Below, piece by piece: positions 9,800 to 22,085 of a stretch of 64,000 nucleotides of DNA. The position numbers and the translations under genes were made by a program. Below the pieces are notes generated by a model, which was not told the origin of the DNA, did no database searches, and was given only the letters and a program-made list of their open reading frames with translations. Source of the DNA: Callorhinus ursinus (taxonomy: Eukaryota; Chordata; Mammalia; Carnivora; Otariidae); contig NW_020312785.1 of NCBI RefSeq assembly GCF_003265705.1, positions 128,435,024-128,499,023 of the forward strand, read 5' to 3'. How positions within the stretch are numbered: the stretch's first letter is position 1; every line of letters starts with the position of its first letter.

Positions 9800-12060
9800 T
9801 AAATATATTTCTAATGACATGGTAGACCTCAGAATATTCTGCTAATGGAAAAGGGGACCATGTTGTCCTGTCATGACAGGAAACAGATGACCCACTCAAA
9901 GGATTTAACTAAAATTATTTTAATGAAGGGGCTCTTTTCAAAGGTGTGTCAGGGTTAAAGGAACAGAAAGGGTTAAGGGAAGCAACCCAGGATGGTAATG
10001 CACCCTGGTATTAGCAAGAGTGGGAAGTTTTACCAGTCTTGAGCTAAAGTAGCAAGAGGGCTAAGGAAGAATGGCAGCTAGGCAGGCCCTTCAGCCACAG
10101 AGGATCATGGGTTGAGAGAGAGGTTTATAAATATCCCGATTTCCTTCTTTACCACTCTCCAATCTCCTACCAGTGTCCCTTTTAGCCAGAACCAACCAGA
10201 AGCAAGAGGACAAGGAAACCAAAATAATGTAATCCATAGAAGTCAGCTTTTCCAGGGCACACTGCAGGACAAATAAAGGTGGAAAATAGATCTTGGGCAG
10301 AGGGACAAGTAGAGAATAACCAGCACAGGGAGCAAGTTCTTAGTGTATGAGGATATGAAACAAGATGTCAACTTGGATTTTTCTCACAGTGCAAAATTTC
10401 ACCTAAGGGTCAGGGCTGAAAATAGAAGGCACTAAGCACTTCATGTTTTATGTGCACAAAGCAGTCAAGACTGGGTTCACCCTCCTTCCCACAGACCTTA
10501 CAGAAACAAAAATGTACAACAAGACCTACCACCACCCACCACCATATGACCCTCCTCCAGTCCACATAAAAAGAGAACTGAGAGGGGAGGAGGTCACCAG
10601 GCTTACAATAGCAATTCATAAAAAGAGTATTCCCTCAGCTCCCCTTGCAAGGGGGAGAGAGAGAGAGTTGTTTCCCCTCCCCCACAACAAGGTGGACAAT
10701 CTCTAGTGAGGCTCCAACAGAACTGCTCGTAAAAACTGGGGGTGACTGCAAGAAAAAGAGTTAGACATGTTGTTCCTCATCTGCATGTCTGGTTGGCCAG
10801 CAGATCTAATGATCTGCTCTGTGCTCCCCACATAGGATCAGCAGATCTAAATGGTCTCCCCGATAGGAGGAGAGAACAGGAGAGAGATGGCAAGTGGCCA
10901 GTGGCAGGGGGTACCAGGTAGAAAGAAAGTCAGAATTGCTCCCATCCCCATCAAGTTCTTGATTTCTGACAGAGATGGAAGAAGGGATCCCACATGTGTC
11001 TGCCAGCCTTATAGATAGTTTTGGCGAGCAGTTGAGACCAGAAGAACTCTTAGAACCCCCATAGTTGGGTATTGGATGGGGACAGAGGTGCGCCCTATTA
11101 AAGAATGAGAAAAGATGCCATCCTTGGCTGGAAGAGGTATCTAAATATGACAAAGGGCTACTGATGCCCACCAAGGTTGAATGGAAGCAAGCCTCTCTTG
11201 CAAGGAGCATATGGATACTTCTATGGCCTTCATCGAGCTCATAAAGACTAGAATAGCAGATACAGCCAACCAAGAAAAGGCTGCAGGCAAGTTCCCTAAC
11301 CCCACTCCCACTCAGACCGAGCAGTTGGATCCCACACAGATCTGACCTTCACTGAGGTTCAGGGGAGGAAATTCTCTCTGAATTGCATTTAAGACTAAAG
11401 TCTTAAAAAATATAGAATCATAAATATTGAAAGGAAATCATTCTAATAACTGAAAGTAACAGGAAAGTTATGGAAAGGGACTGAAATTTCATTAAGGAAC
11501 CTACATACCACCTAACAAGAAAGAGAAGTTTAAAACATCACAGTTGGGAGAAAGTCATTTTTTTTAAATTAAATCATTTCATATTTATGTTCCAATGAAT
11601 TGTGCTCCTCTACAATTACCTTCACATTTAAAAAGTCATATACATACGTGCAAATAAAAAAAATTTGTTGAGCCACATATCAAATTGTTAATGGCAATTA
11701 CATATGTGAAAGAAACTGAGATTATGGAAAGTGTGAGGAGTGCCTTCTTTGGTGTTGGAAACTTAAAATATGTGTGTATTTGTGTATTATATATGGAATT
11801 ATTACAAGGGGGAATAGAACTTTCTTGCATGTTCTCTATGAGGCATTGTCAACTTCTCAAGTGTTAGTAATATATTGTGAGGGTCACAGGGGTTGACACG
11901 TGCAAAGCCTTTATCTTAAGACCTGGCACATGAGATGCTCACTTAGTTCCCTCTTCTTGGCCCTCCCACCACATCTTTGTTGTTAGCAACTACACTAAGT
12001 GCGATAGCCCAAACATCATTTTATGTTTAAAAGGAAAATGGTACACATACCGTTAATGCA
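9800..12060. other. Mostly unique sequence, no supported gene
   Basis: The part at about 9830-10340 has the texture of an old LTR or L1 3' remnant (GGAAACAGATGACCCACTCAAAGGATTTAACT, then a long purine-rich body), but I cannot name it. A 155-codon minus-strand open frame at 10806-11273 shows no domain, no splice or promoter context and no repeat match; I regard it as chance. Confidence 0.5.
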
Positions 12061-12075
12061 ATTATTAGCTTATTC

Positions 12076-12271
12076 TTTTTTTTCCAGAGTGCGCACATGA
12101 GCGTGCACGAGAAAAGAGAGAGAGAGAGTACACATGAGCTGGGGGGGTGGGGGGGAGCAGAGAAAGAGGGAAGAGCAGAATCCTCCCCACTGAGCAGGGA
12201 GCCCAGCAGACCCTGGGATCATGACCTGAGCAGAAGGCAGACACTTAACAGACTGAGACACTCTGGCACCC
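12076..12271 (-). mobile_element. Can-SINE, minus orientation
   Basis: A poly(T) and purine-rich tract lead to GAGCAGGGAGCCCAGC, ATCATGACCTGAGCAGAAGG and a degraded terminal CTCTGGCACCC. The A-tail lost its TTTATTTATTTA signature and the purine tract expanded, so this is an older copy. The TSD is weak. Confidence 0.9.
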
Positions 12272-12532
12272 TTCTTTATTTTCTTTTTAAAAAGCAATAT
12301 TAAATATGTTCTTTATAAATGAACTTAGCTTTTTTTTTCAGTGTTTTCAATAGCTTTATACTTAATTTTTCTCAGGTTCCTTTTGCAGTCCTCAAAAATG
12401 TGTTTCCACTTACCATGAACACAGTTATGACTCAACTTACTTTCCTTATTCTGCTTAGTTCCACTGGACCTGTATCCAGGTGGACCTCTCTTGCAGAGCA
12501 CCTCTAACATGCCTCTCCAAAAAGCATACATG

Positions 12533-12957
12533 TGTCACCTGGGTGGTTCAGTCAGTTAAGCGGCTGACTCTTGGTTTCGGCTCAGGTCATGATCTCAGAG
12601 TCCTGGGAGAGAGTCCCATGTCAGACTCTGCGCTCAGTGGGGAGTCTGCTTCAAGATTCTCTCTCTCCCTCTAACACTACCCCCATTCACTCTCTCTCTC
12701 TAAAATAAATAAATAAATCTTTATTTTATTTTTTTAAGATTTTATTTATTTATCAGAGAGAGAGAGAGAGAGCACAAGTGAGAAAGAGAACACAAGCAGG
12801 GAAAGCGACAGGCAGAGGGAGAAACAGGCTTTCCGCTGAGCGGGGAGCCCGATGGGATCCCAGGACCCTGGGATCATGACCTGAGCCGAAGGCAGATGTT
12901 TAACCAACTGAGCCACCCAGGCGCCCCATTAATCTTTATTTTTAAAAAAAAGAAAGA
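12533..12957 (+). mobile_element. Older Can-SINE (plus) hosting a nested SINE
   Basis: The head TGTCACCTGGGTGGTTCAG and the CTCTTGGTTTCGGCTCAGG variant mark an older subfamily. Its AATAAATAAATAAATCTTTATTTT tail is interrupted at about 12727-12928 by a minus-strand SINE and resumes as AATCTTTATTTTTAAAAAA. The outer TSD is AAAGCATACATG / AAAGTACACATG on either side of the composite. Confidence 0.9.
12735..12927 (-). mobile_element. Can-SINE nested in the tail of another SINE
   Basis: Minus-strand copy with TTTATTTATTTATCAGAGAG and a clean GAGCCACCCAGGCGCCCC end. The TSD AATCTTTATTTT occurs on both sides, within the tail of the older SINE. Confidence 0.93.
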
Positions 12958-15238
12958 AAAGTACACATGCAATCCTAAAGGTGAGAATGCACCAGAAAAC
13001 CTTAGCAGCGTCTCCCTGTACTACTCTCCCATTACCTCCTCAACTTCCACCTGGTCCCGTTCCTGGCTCACAGCTAGTACTTGCCCTGGTGAGTTGGCAA
13101 CACCACTGATGACCCCTAGCTTCCCATCCTTCATTCAGTCTACATTTACAAGGGCTCACTATGTATCAGAACTATATTTGGGGTTGGAGGATAACAATGA
13201 GTAAAATACAGCCCCTCTGGCCACACAACAAAGCCACAACCTTCCCACTGTTTACCAATCCCAGGTCAGCCAAGTCCTCTGTTCCAAACTTAGCATGGAT
13301 ATCATCCCTTAAGTCTCTATAATTTCAAAAGCGACTATCATGATGATGTTTGCTGTTAATATTATATTTTAAGTTGGTTGACAAAAAAAAAAAATCTAAG
13401 GTATAGTTCATTTTCTTTCACATTTTCTATCTATGATAATCTACCTCTCTGGGTCATAAAATGTCAACAGAGTAACCTTAATTTTATGAGCAGTGAAAGC
13501 TGTTAACGGTAATTTTTAAAAGATGTTTATTTAACATAACAAAACCAGACTGGACAAGACTGTGGTGTGGGCTTAAGTCTGCTTTGCAGGTGAACTTCTA
13601 CAGGGTAGATAAAGATCCTCATGGGCTGTGAATGCGACATAAGCTTTACCTTTCTATTACTGTACTACCTGTAACTCTAACCTCCCTGGAAGACTGCAAA
13701 ACAGGTTAGGAACTTTAGTTTGAAATTCTTGATTCCGGATTTACTGGGATTGTCCCAGGCAGGGCTCTGCTTGTTTATGCTTTTGAATGAAGTTAATACT
13801 AATTTAGCAGTTCAGTTACAAGCAAATCTTTAATCAACTTTTCGTTAAGTCCTCTCTTATCAAAATAAAGCTTTTGATAGAATTGGTTCTCTACACTTAG
13901 TTTCTTATATTTAGGAAGAAAAGAAAATTTCAATGAAAACAGAATTTAGAGGCTAAAAAATAAGGGAAATTAATAAACCTTCAGCATGTGAAACTCACCT
14001 CTGAATCTGGCTGTTGGGATCAATTCAAACACTGTGTCTGCTGGGAAAATATTGTAGGTCATCTTTAGAATCATGTTGGAATAAATTCAACATTCAAATT
14101 CGATATTTCAAAACCTGGGATAGTAGGTTTCCTGGATTTTTTTTTTTAACAAGAAATTGATCACCAAAAATAAAAGGAACGTAGTCTGCTATCATGTTGA
14201 CTTACAACTAAAACTAAAAAGTTTACACTTAGGTAGGGTGTTATGGCAAGTGAATTTGATGTGTTGTTTTAAAATCACTGTTCCTTTTGAATCTTCAAAA
14301 CCTGGTCCCTCGTTCCCCGCTCAGCTTGAAGCAGACTCCTCACCCCTTTCCTCCCTCCCACTCAAGTCACATTCCTTTTAAGTATGAACTCACTCAACTC
14401 TTATCCCTCAAGCAACTTCACACCAAACCGTTCTTTAGCAATATTTCAATCCAGCCAGAACCAAATTTCAAGAGAAGGAATGTGACTTCAAGCCAGAACC
14501 TTGTCTTTTTATAGAACAGAGTGGAATCCACGGCTATTTGACTGGTACTATATCTAGTGCGTAGCCAATGTCATGTGCATGAGAGCTTAATAAGACAATT
14601 TGATGATGAAATACCCTCCCTAGGCAAGAAAGCCACAAGGAAATTCCAGAGAAAGGAGCAGGGCCAAATCCTGCAACAAATTTAATTTAGCCTGCCAAAT
14701 CATAACATGTGATTGATAATAGCAGCGAACAAAAAAAAAAAAAAAAGGCACAGAAGTTAATCCTTAGGCACTATACTCATGATATTCAATTATAGCACAG
14801 AAAATACGTATAATAAAATATACGAGAAGATTAATGCTTATAAAACTGTTAGCCTTTTGCACACCTATTGCACTTATGTTAATATGCCTGGTAAGGCATC
14901 AAATAGAGGCCTTTGTTCACTTAATAGTTTAAATTAGAAATGTAACATCTTGAAAAATTATGCATTAACAAATACAGATGGCCATTTTAATATTCTCATA
15001 GACAAAATATACAAGCTATTGCTTCTTTTAACCCATATAAAAATATTCCCTTGGTTTAGAAGTATCACTTCTTGACTGCATTCCTGATTCATAACTCTTA
15101 AAGAAATTGTAGAAAACAAGAGAAGTCCCAAAAGAACAAAAAGAGATGGGAAACTGCCAGGTATGGTTCTAAACTTTCAAATGGGTTAAGAGTTGGATTC
15201 CACAAACTCTAGACAAGTTCTGTCCAGTGGAAATATTC
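12958..15238. other. Unique intergenic sequence
   Basis: No exon-like open frame with splice context, and no repeat I can name. AT-rich; (A)n runs at 13382-13394 and 14731-14746. Confidence 0.5.
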
Positions 15239-15248
15239 CAGCCACCCT

Positions 15249-15441
15249 TTTTTTTTAAGATTTTATTTCTTTATCTGACAGAGAGATAGAGAGAAAGCAC
15301 AAGTAGGCAGAGAGGCAGGCAGAGGGAGAAGCAGACTCCCCACTGAGCAGGGAGCCTGACGTAGGGCTCGATCCCAGGACTCTGGGATCATGACCTGAGC
15401 CGAAGGCAGCCGCTTAACCAACTGAGCCACCCAGGCGCCCC
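15249..15441 (-). mobile_element. Can-SINE, minus orientation
   Basis: Poly(T), TTTATTTCTTTATCTGACAG, purine tract and a complete GAGCCACCCAGGCGCCCC end. TSD CAGCCACCCT / CAGCCACACT (one mismatch) immediately outside. Confidence 0.94.
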
Positions 15442-15454
15442 TACAGCCACACTT

Positions 15455-17160
15455 TAAAATGTTAAAAAGAACTAGGTGAAATTAATGTTCATAGTAGATT
15501 TTATTTAACTCAATATATCAAAAATATTATCATTTCTTCATGTAATAAATATTTTAAAATTACTAATGAGATATTTTAAATCCTTTTTGTACATTTTTAA
15601 AATCTGATGTGTGTTTTACATTTATGCCCCATTTTAATTAGGACCAGCCACATTTCAGGGGCTCTACAGCCAGGTGTGGCTCTTGGCTAATATTGAACTG
15701 TGCAGCTATTGACCTATAAGCCACTGACCCCAGCACAGTTTGGAAACTGATTGTACCTTGGCAAAGCCTGAGGCAAAAGCTTATGTACTACTACTTTATT
15801 AAAGGTACAATACCATGAGGTGGAAAGAGGCAAAGGAGGAGTGTGGCAGAGAAGGAAGGCCATGGAGTTGGCCACTGCTTGGAAACAAGAACAACTGTTC
15901 CATGTCACACAATCATCTTCTGAGACATATAAGCTAGTATGTCTCAGCAGGAGAAGGAAGGATTTATCAACTAGCTTCCATCTCACTTTGACTAAAGTTC
16001 ACTTCACAGGACATTCACTCCCCCACACTTTCAGGTTGCATGTAACCTGATGCCAGTTCAGCATCTCACACCTCCGAGGCTTTGGGGGAAGCCCAGAGCA
16101 GTGAGCAAGTAATGCACAGCAGGGGCAGGAAGCAGGACACTCTTGGGTTGCACCCATGTGAAGCCAGTTGCCATAGCAGCTGGGGAAAACAAGTGGCCAG
16201 GGACCCTAGGGACAGCAGTGTCATGAGGATGTGAGGTGGTGGATAAGAAATGCCTGACACAACTGAAAAATAATGTAGAAATGACTAAGAGTCACCACTG
16301 GTGCACCCAGACTGAGTCACATCAAACTGCATTTATGCTCTACTTTGCTTAAAGACACCAGACGTGTAGATCATGTTATGACTTGCCTGGATCTTCATAT
16401 TGTCCATCTAATCTTCAGATCTGATGTAGCTTAATTACTTCCTACAAACCAAGCTCTGCTCTGGGCACTCCCCGAAGTTAAGTTTTATAAGGAAGGAATT
16501 TAAAGGCCAGCAGCCAATACCCTGTATCCCAAGAGCCTTGCTCCGACTCTTCTCTGATCCTAGGCACCAGTTCTGGTGACTGGGTCCCTGCACTGTTACT
16601 TAAATCTGACCCTTTTTCCCCTCTCCTTTCTTCCTCTTTCCCATGGTGCTGGAAACCAGTGTCACCAGGTTCCATCAGCCTAAGTCTGGGCTTGTTCTAC
16701 CTGCCTCCTTCCCTTCATTGCTTTGTATTTCTAAATCTTTGTTTCCCAGGGCATGGATCTGCCTGGAAGCCAGATGACTTGCCTTATTGGGTCTTCCTAG
16801 CCGAGATGCACCCCCCCCCGGTGTGTCCCTGTCACCCTCATCTCCACAAATTGCCTTCCTCCAACATGACTGGATTTCCCATACCACCTGCAGCTTGATC
16901 TATCCCCTACCTCCATCCCCCCCACACACAGACACACACCTCAAATACTCATTCTACCTTAAAAGGACATCTATTCTCCAGAGTTCAAAGATTGGTCTTT
17001 GGTCTTTCCCAGCCAGGGCCTTCTCATGGAGTCCCTGCTCACCATCCCGCAATTTGCATATCTCTTCCTCTGGACAGACACAGCCCCATGCCAGGGTTCA
17101 CGGTTTGGTGAGCAGAAACTCCCTTGTGCAAGTTACCAACTGCTCAACTTCACACGTGGC
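15455..17160. other. Unique sequence, CT-rich toward the end
   Basis: No gene supported. The part from about 16600 is pyrimidine-rich and runs into an L2 relic, so some of it may be decayed L2. Confidence 0.45.
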
Positions 17161-17164
17161 TTCA

Positions 17165-17475
17165 CTTTTGTTGCCTGGAGCACATTCCCCCCAAACTCTT
17201 CCAAAAACTTTCTTCTTCTTCTAGTCTTGGCTTAAATATTCTCCCTCAGAGAGGCTCTCCAGCCATCCATTCTAAAGTAGGCCCTTATTACCATCTCACA
17301 TTACCCTCAACAAACTTGTCATTATTTGTATATTATATACCCATTTGCTTATTTACTTATTTGTCTTCCTCTTCAGACTATCATCTCCACTGAAGCCAAA
17401 ATTACCACTGGGTACCCAGCCCCCTTCCCAGAGCTAAAATAAATATTTGTTGAATGAAAGAATAAATGAATGATC
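17165..17475 (+). repeat. L2 LINE 3' end, sense
   Basis: TTGCCTGGAGCACATTCC, GAGAGGCTCTCCAGCCATCC, CATCTCACATTACCCT and the terminal AAATAAATATTTGTTGAATG appear in the order of the L2 3' end. Confidence 0.8.
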
Positions 17476-17479
17476 TATT

Positions 17480-18740
17480 TATATAGCAATCAAGCTCCTT
17501 ACATTAAAAATCAAGGGAATGACACAGACCAGGGAACAGGATCACAAAGGAGCCAGACAGGCAACGTAATACATAAACCACTGGTTTACAACACTAAAAA
17601 GTGGCAGGGTTTGGGGCAAACTGCAAAAAGTCCATAATTCCCAAAGACATTCAAATTCAAATTTCAAACATACCCCATGGCCCAACCGAACTCACCCTGG
17701 ACTCAGCATCTTGCCAGCACTGCTGGACTTCTTTCCAACGCCCACAGCTTGATGGCCAGCTTGTAGACCAAGAAGCCAGGACCTGATGGATATAGTGCTC
17801 TCTTTAGTCTCTTATAATCACCTGGTTGGCAAATTAATCTGGAATTTTACTCCCATGACTGTTCATATAGTCTTCCCTCAATTCCTTTCACGTCTATCTT
17901 TTCCACCTCCACTTTGCTGATTCCAATTCTCCCTTCCTCAAGGAGCTTCGTGTGCCAAGCCTGCCCCTCCCCCTCCTGTGTGCTCCCATGATGCTCTGCG
18001 CTCCCACTCATCTGTTTGTCTCCCTATCAGACTTCCCTTAAGGGAGAGGTCTAAGGCTTGTGCCCTGTTGTGTCCTTGGTGCCTGGCACAGTGCTTGTCA
18101 TAAATTAGAATTGAAAACATTTACCAAATGAACCAATGACTTTGCTGTAGGGATTCCTAGCTGGTTGAACCACACTCCTCTAGAAAGCTCAAGAATGGAT
18201 CCAGATATGGATGAAGGCTCCATCCTATTCCATATCCTTTAGGAATAACTCTGCCCAAGACAAGCTCTGCTCTGACATGTGAAGCAGGCAAAGCTGGCAA
18301 AGAGAGTCAGCATATTGGGAAATGGCCAAAGGAGAGGCGATAAGAGATTGTGGCTGTAATGAGTGTGGGTTGAGGCCTTGATTTTGCAAACCGACTTTAA
18401 ATATTTTCATGAGGGTTGGTGTGTAGGATTTGTGGAAGAGTGTGGGGGAGGAGGTGTGGTTCAAGGTAGGAATGTGCATCTGTTTATTGGATTCACTTAC
18501 TGGTGGTTTTACAAGCCTGAGGCTGGAGCAGTTCCAGCTGTTATACTTTTCCTTTGCCAGAGAGCCTATAGGTGCTATTTTAAAAGTAGCATTGCTGTCA
18601 GGATTCTATAAATTAATCTATGTGTACCTTTCTCACCCAAGTTCTCGATTTATAACACCCTCAGTTAGAATACAGCCTCCTCTCTTTCCTCATCACATGC
18701 ATACAAATACAACTGGTTCATTCTCCCCTTTGAGCATACA
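17480..18740. other. Unique sequence with a short L2 end
   Basis: A sense L2 3' fragment is likely at 18030-18140 (GTGCCTGGCACAGTGCTTGTCAT, then a decayed tail). The rest shows nothing I recognise. Confidence 0.5.
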
Positions 18741-18750
18741 ATTTATTCTT

Positions 18751-18947
18751 TTCTTTTTTAAAGATTTTATTTATTTATTTGACAGAGAGAGACACAGCAA
18801 GAGAGGGAACACAGCAGGGGGAGTGGGAGAGGGAGAAGCAGGCTTCCCGCTGAGCAGGGAGCCCAGTGTGGGGCTCGATCCCAGGACCTTGGGATCATGA
18901 CCTGAGCTGAAGGCAGATGGTTAACAAGTGAGCCACCCAGACGCCCC
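18751..18947 (-). mobile_element. Can-SINE, minus orientation (young type)
   Basis: AAAGATTTTATTTATTTATT, GACAGAGAGAGACACAGCAAG, CAGGGGGAGTGGGAGAGGG and the end GAGCCACCCAGACGCCCC. Near-consensus. TSD near TTTATTCTT at 18742-18750 and 18957-18965. Confidence 0.94.
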
Positions 18948-19269
18948 ACGATTTACTTTATTCTTGAATTTGATACCAGAATTGCTAAGTGTCTGCTGAA
19001 GTTTAGGAAAGCAGAGTGGATATAAATGGGGTCAAGGAACCCACATATTTTAGATGATGGCCAAACTTCTAATGCAGTTTCTAGAATCTACCCAATGGAA
19101 CCCTTCAGGGTAATATTCTTCCCTAGCTTATTGTCTAATGAATGTTTCCCTCCAGGAATCAAACCTGTTAGTAACTAGTAAAATCCCCCATGAATGCTTG
19201 CTCTAGAAAATTATAAAATTTGGGATGTTATATGTATATAACCGTATTTAATTCTCACAGCAACCTACT

Positions 19270-19905
19270 GAGATATGGGTACTTGTAGCAGACCATGGAG
19301 GTACCCCACATATTCACTACACCCACATTGTCCATTCTCCGGAGAGGGAAGAAGACTGGAAATGGAGCTTATAATTGATCATGCCTACATGATGAAGGTT
19401 CCATAAAAATCCCTGAAGTACTGGGTTCTGAGAGCTTCCTGGCTGGTGAACATATCCACCTGCTGGAAAGGGTGACACATCCCAACTCCACAGAGACAAA
19501 AGCTCCTGCACTCAGAATCCTTCACACCTTACCCTGTGTGTCCCTTCATCTGGCTGTTCGTTGGTATCCTTTATCATAAACTTCATTATATATTAAACTA
19601 TAAATGTAAGTGTTTCCCTGAGTTCTGTGAGCTGTTTTGGCAAATGATCAATTCCAAGGAGGGGACTGTAGGAAGCTCTTTTGTAACCAAATCACAAAGA
19701 AGTTGTGGGTAACCTGGGAACTTACTACTTGCTACTGGCATTTGAAATTGAGGGCAGTCTTGTGGGATGAGCCCTTAACCTACGGGGTCTGCACTTACTC
19801 TGGCAAGTCAGAATTAAATTGAATTAAACGGTAGGACATCCAGCTGATGTCACGGAGAATTGCCTGATGTGTGGGAAAAAAAGCCCCACATATTTGGTGT
19901 CCTAA
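19270..19905 (+). mobile_element. Solo ERVL-type LTR remnant, family uncertain
   Basis: GTGTTTCCCTGAGTTCTGTG (19609), CCAAGGAGGGGACTGTAGG, GGCAGTCTTGTGGGATGAGCCC and GACATCCAGCTGATGTC occur in the order of the 3' half of a known mammalian endogenous retrovirus LTR. A polyadenylation-like segment precedes at about 19568-19600. No internal viral genes are adjacent, so this looks like a solo LTR. The family name is not certain by eye. Confidence 0.6.
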
Positions 19906-19969
19906 GTATTATGTGTGTGAGTAAAGGAAGGCACACAGAGAGTTTTTCCTATATACTCCTAATGATCTT

Positions 19970-20813
19970 TGCCTACTAAATTCACATGCTTGTTTAATCT
20001 TCTCCTCTTGAATGTGGGCTAAACTCATGGACTAACTTCTATCACATAGAACACAGCAGAAGTGATGGGATATCACCTTCAAGATGAGATTAGAAAAGGC
20101 TATCACTTTCATTAAGGATGCTTTTCTCACTTACTCTCTCACTCTCTCCTGTGCCATGTATCAGAGACTGAAATGTGTCTCTCCCAAAATCCATATGTTG
20201 AAGCTCTGACCCCCAATGTGATCGTATCAGGAGATGGGGCCTCTAGAGAGGTAATTAAGGTTAAGTGAGGACATAAGGGCCTGTGTCCTTATAAGAAGAG
20301 GAAGAGACATCAGAAATCTCTCTTTCTTCAAACATGCACAGAATAAAGGCCATGTAAGGACACAGAGAAAGCAACTGTCTAAAAGCCAGGAATAGAGTTC
20401 TCATCTAAAGCTAAAACTGCTGCGACCTTGACTATGGACTTCTAGCCTCCATAACTGAGAAAATAAATGTCTGGCAATTAGTAACCCAGTTGGTGGTATT
20501 TTGTTATGGCAGCCTGAGTAGACTAATACACCATGTCAAGAGGTAGTCCGGTGGAGAGACCCATACAGCAAGGAACCAAAGCTTTTCAACAACCACATGA
20601 GTGAATTTGGAAGCAAATCTCCCTCAGTCAAACCTTCATATGAGATCATACTTCTAGCTGATAATTTGACTGTCAGCTTGAGCCAGAGGCACACAGCTAA
20701 GCTGCACCCAGATTCCTGACCCACAGAAACTGTAAGATAACAAATATTTATTGTCATAAGCTAAAAAATATTTGGTAGTAATTTGTTATGCAACAATAGA
20801 TAACTAACACATA
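19970..20813 (+). mobile_element. MLT1-type MaLR LTR, split by another LTR
   Basis: The 5' part (19990-20159: CTCTTGAATGTGGGCT, AGAAGTGATGGGATATCAC) and the 3' part (20531-20813: CCTGACCCACAGAAACTGTA, AATTTGTTATGCAACAATAG) are the two halves of one MLT1 LTR. A second LTR interrupts it at 20160-20530. It is a non-autonomous ERVL-MaLR relic with no coding part. Confidence 0.8.
20160..20530 (+). mobile_element. MST-type MaLR solo LTR nested in MLT1
   Basis: CCATATGTTGAAGCTCTGACC, AGGAGATGGGGCCTCT, GGACTTCTAGCCTCC and the end GTATTTTGTTATGGCAGCC are MST/THE1-like. A six-base direct repeat CCATGT flanks it (20154-20159 and 20531-20536), close to the 5-bp duplication expected of this group. Confidence 0.8.
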
Positions 20814-20848
20814 GAAGTAACATGTAGTGTCAAGAGATTAGGTAGGTA

Positions 20849-21049
20849 GGGCGCCTGGGTGGCTCAGTTGGTTAAGTGACTGCCTTTGGCTAGGGTCATG
20901 ATCCTGGAGTCCCAGGATCGAGTCCCACATCGGGCTTCCTGCTCAGCAGGGAGTCTGCTTCTCCCTCTGACCCTCTTCCCTCTCGTGCTCTCTATCTCTC
21001 ATTCTCTTTCTCTCAAATAAATAAATAAAATCTTTAAAAAAAAAAAAAA
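20849..21049 (+). mobile_element. Can-SINE, plus orientation (subfamily with GACCCTCTTCCC)
   Basis: A complete copy with a perfect 14-bp TSD AGATTAGGTAGGTA at 20835-20848 and 21050-21063. The CT tract reads CTCTGACCCTCTTCCCTC, then CTCTATCTCTCATTCTC, a variant shared with the copy at 46640. Confidence 0.96.
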
Positions 21050-21423
21050 AGATTAGGTAGGTAAAGTAGAGAAAGTCTACCTAATAACCAGAAAGTCAGC
21101 CCCAAATGCATTGCCAAAAAAAAAAAGGGAAGAAAGAGAGCAGCGAATTGGGACTTCTAGCGTGCAGTCAAATAAAATAGAGATAAGGAGGCAAAAACAA
21201 GGAATAGACAACCAGCAGAGCACATGAGAAGCCATCTTTGTAAATTCCAGATGAGAGGTTCCAGCCTGTGATTGGATTTGTCTGTGCTTCAGGCCAAAAG
21301 TTTTACTTCGGGTATCCATAACAAATCGGTAAGATGGTGTCCTAGTTTGGGTTACGTTAGAAACAGATTTTGAGATAAGGAATCAAGTGAAAGTAGTTAA
21401 CTTGGAGTGATCAAAAAAACAAA

Positions 21424-21443
21424 AACAAACAAACAAACAAACA
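21424..21443. repeat. (AAAC)n microsatellite
   Basis: Five AAAC units following an A-rich run. Confidence 0.85.
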
Positions 21444-21487
21444 CACTATTGGAAAAGGGAAGTAAGGCAGGCAAGAGAAGAAAGTCA

Positions 21488-22085
21488 ATGTCATATTCTG
21501 CTCAGACGGCTATAACAAAACACCATATACTGGGTGGCTTATAAACAACAGATGTATATATATTCCTCATAATTCTGGAGGCTAGTCCAAGATCGAGGCC
21601 CAGGCAAATTCAGTCTTTGAGGGACCCCTCTCTGGTTCCTAGATGGTACCTTCTAGCCATTACTCACATGGCAAAAGGGGCTAGTAAGCTATATGGGGTG
21701 TCTTTTATAAATGCACTAATCCCATTCACAAGGACTCCACCCTCATGATCTAAGCACCTTCCAAAGGCCCCACCTCTTAATACCATTACATTGGGCATTG
21801 GGTTTCTTTTCTTTCTTTTTTTTTTTAAGATTTCATTTATTTTTTTGAGAGAGTAGCAAGTGAAAGAGAGAGAACACAAGTTGGGAGGGGGCAGAGGGAG
21901 AAGGAGAAGCCCTCCCCCACTGAACAGAGAGCCTGACTCAGGGCTTGATCCTGGGACTCCAGGATCATGACCTGAGCCGAAGGCAGTCGCTTAACTGACT
22001 GAGCCACCCAGGCGCCCCATGTATTAGGTTTCAACATATGAATTTTGGGGTAGGAGGGAAGGTGCACACAAATTTTGGCATATAG
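21488..22085 (-). mobile_element. MST-type MaLR LTR, antisense, split by a SINE
   Basis: In reverse it reads CTGCTCAGACGGCTATAAC, CTGGGTGGCTTATAAACAAC, CCCATTCACAAGGACTCCACCC, GGCCCCACCTCTTAATACC and, after the SINE, TTTCAACATATGAATTTTGG. This is the mirror image of the MST LTRs at 20160 and 22817. Confidence 0.82.
21807..22018 (-). mobile_element. Can-SINE nested in the antisense MST LTR
   Basis: Poly(T), then a purine-rich tract, GGATCATGACCTGAGCCG and GAGCCACCCAGGCGCCCC. The TSD ATTGGGTTTC / ATTAGGTTTC is part of the host LTR sequence. Confidence 0.93.

Noticed and set aside
10806..11273. 155-codon minus-strand open frame
   Set aside because: No recognisable domain, no promoter, polyadenylation or splice context; the composition looks like chance in moderately GC sequence.
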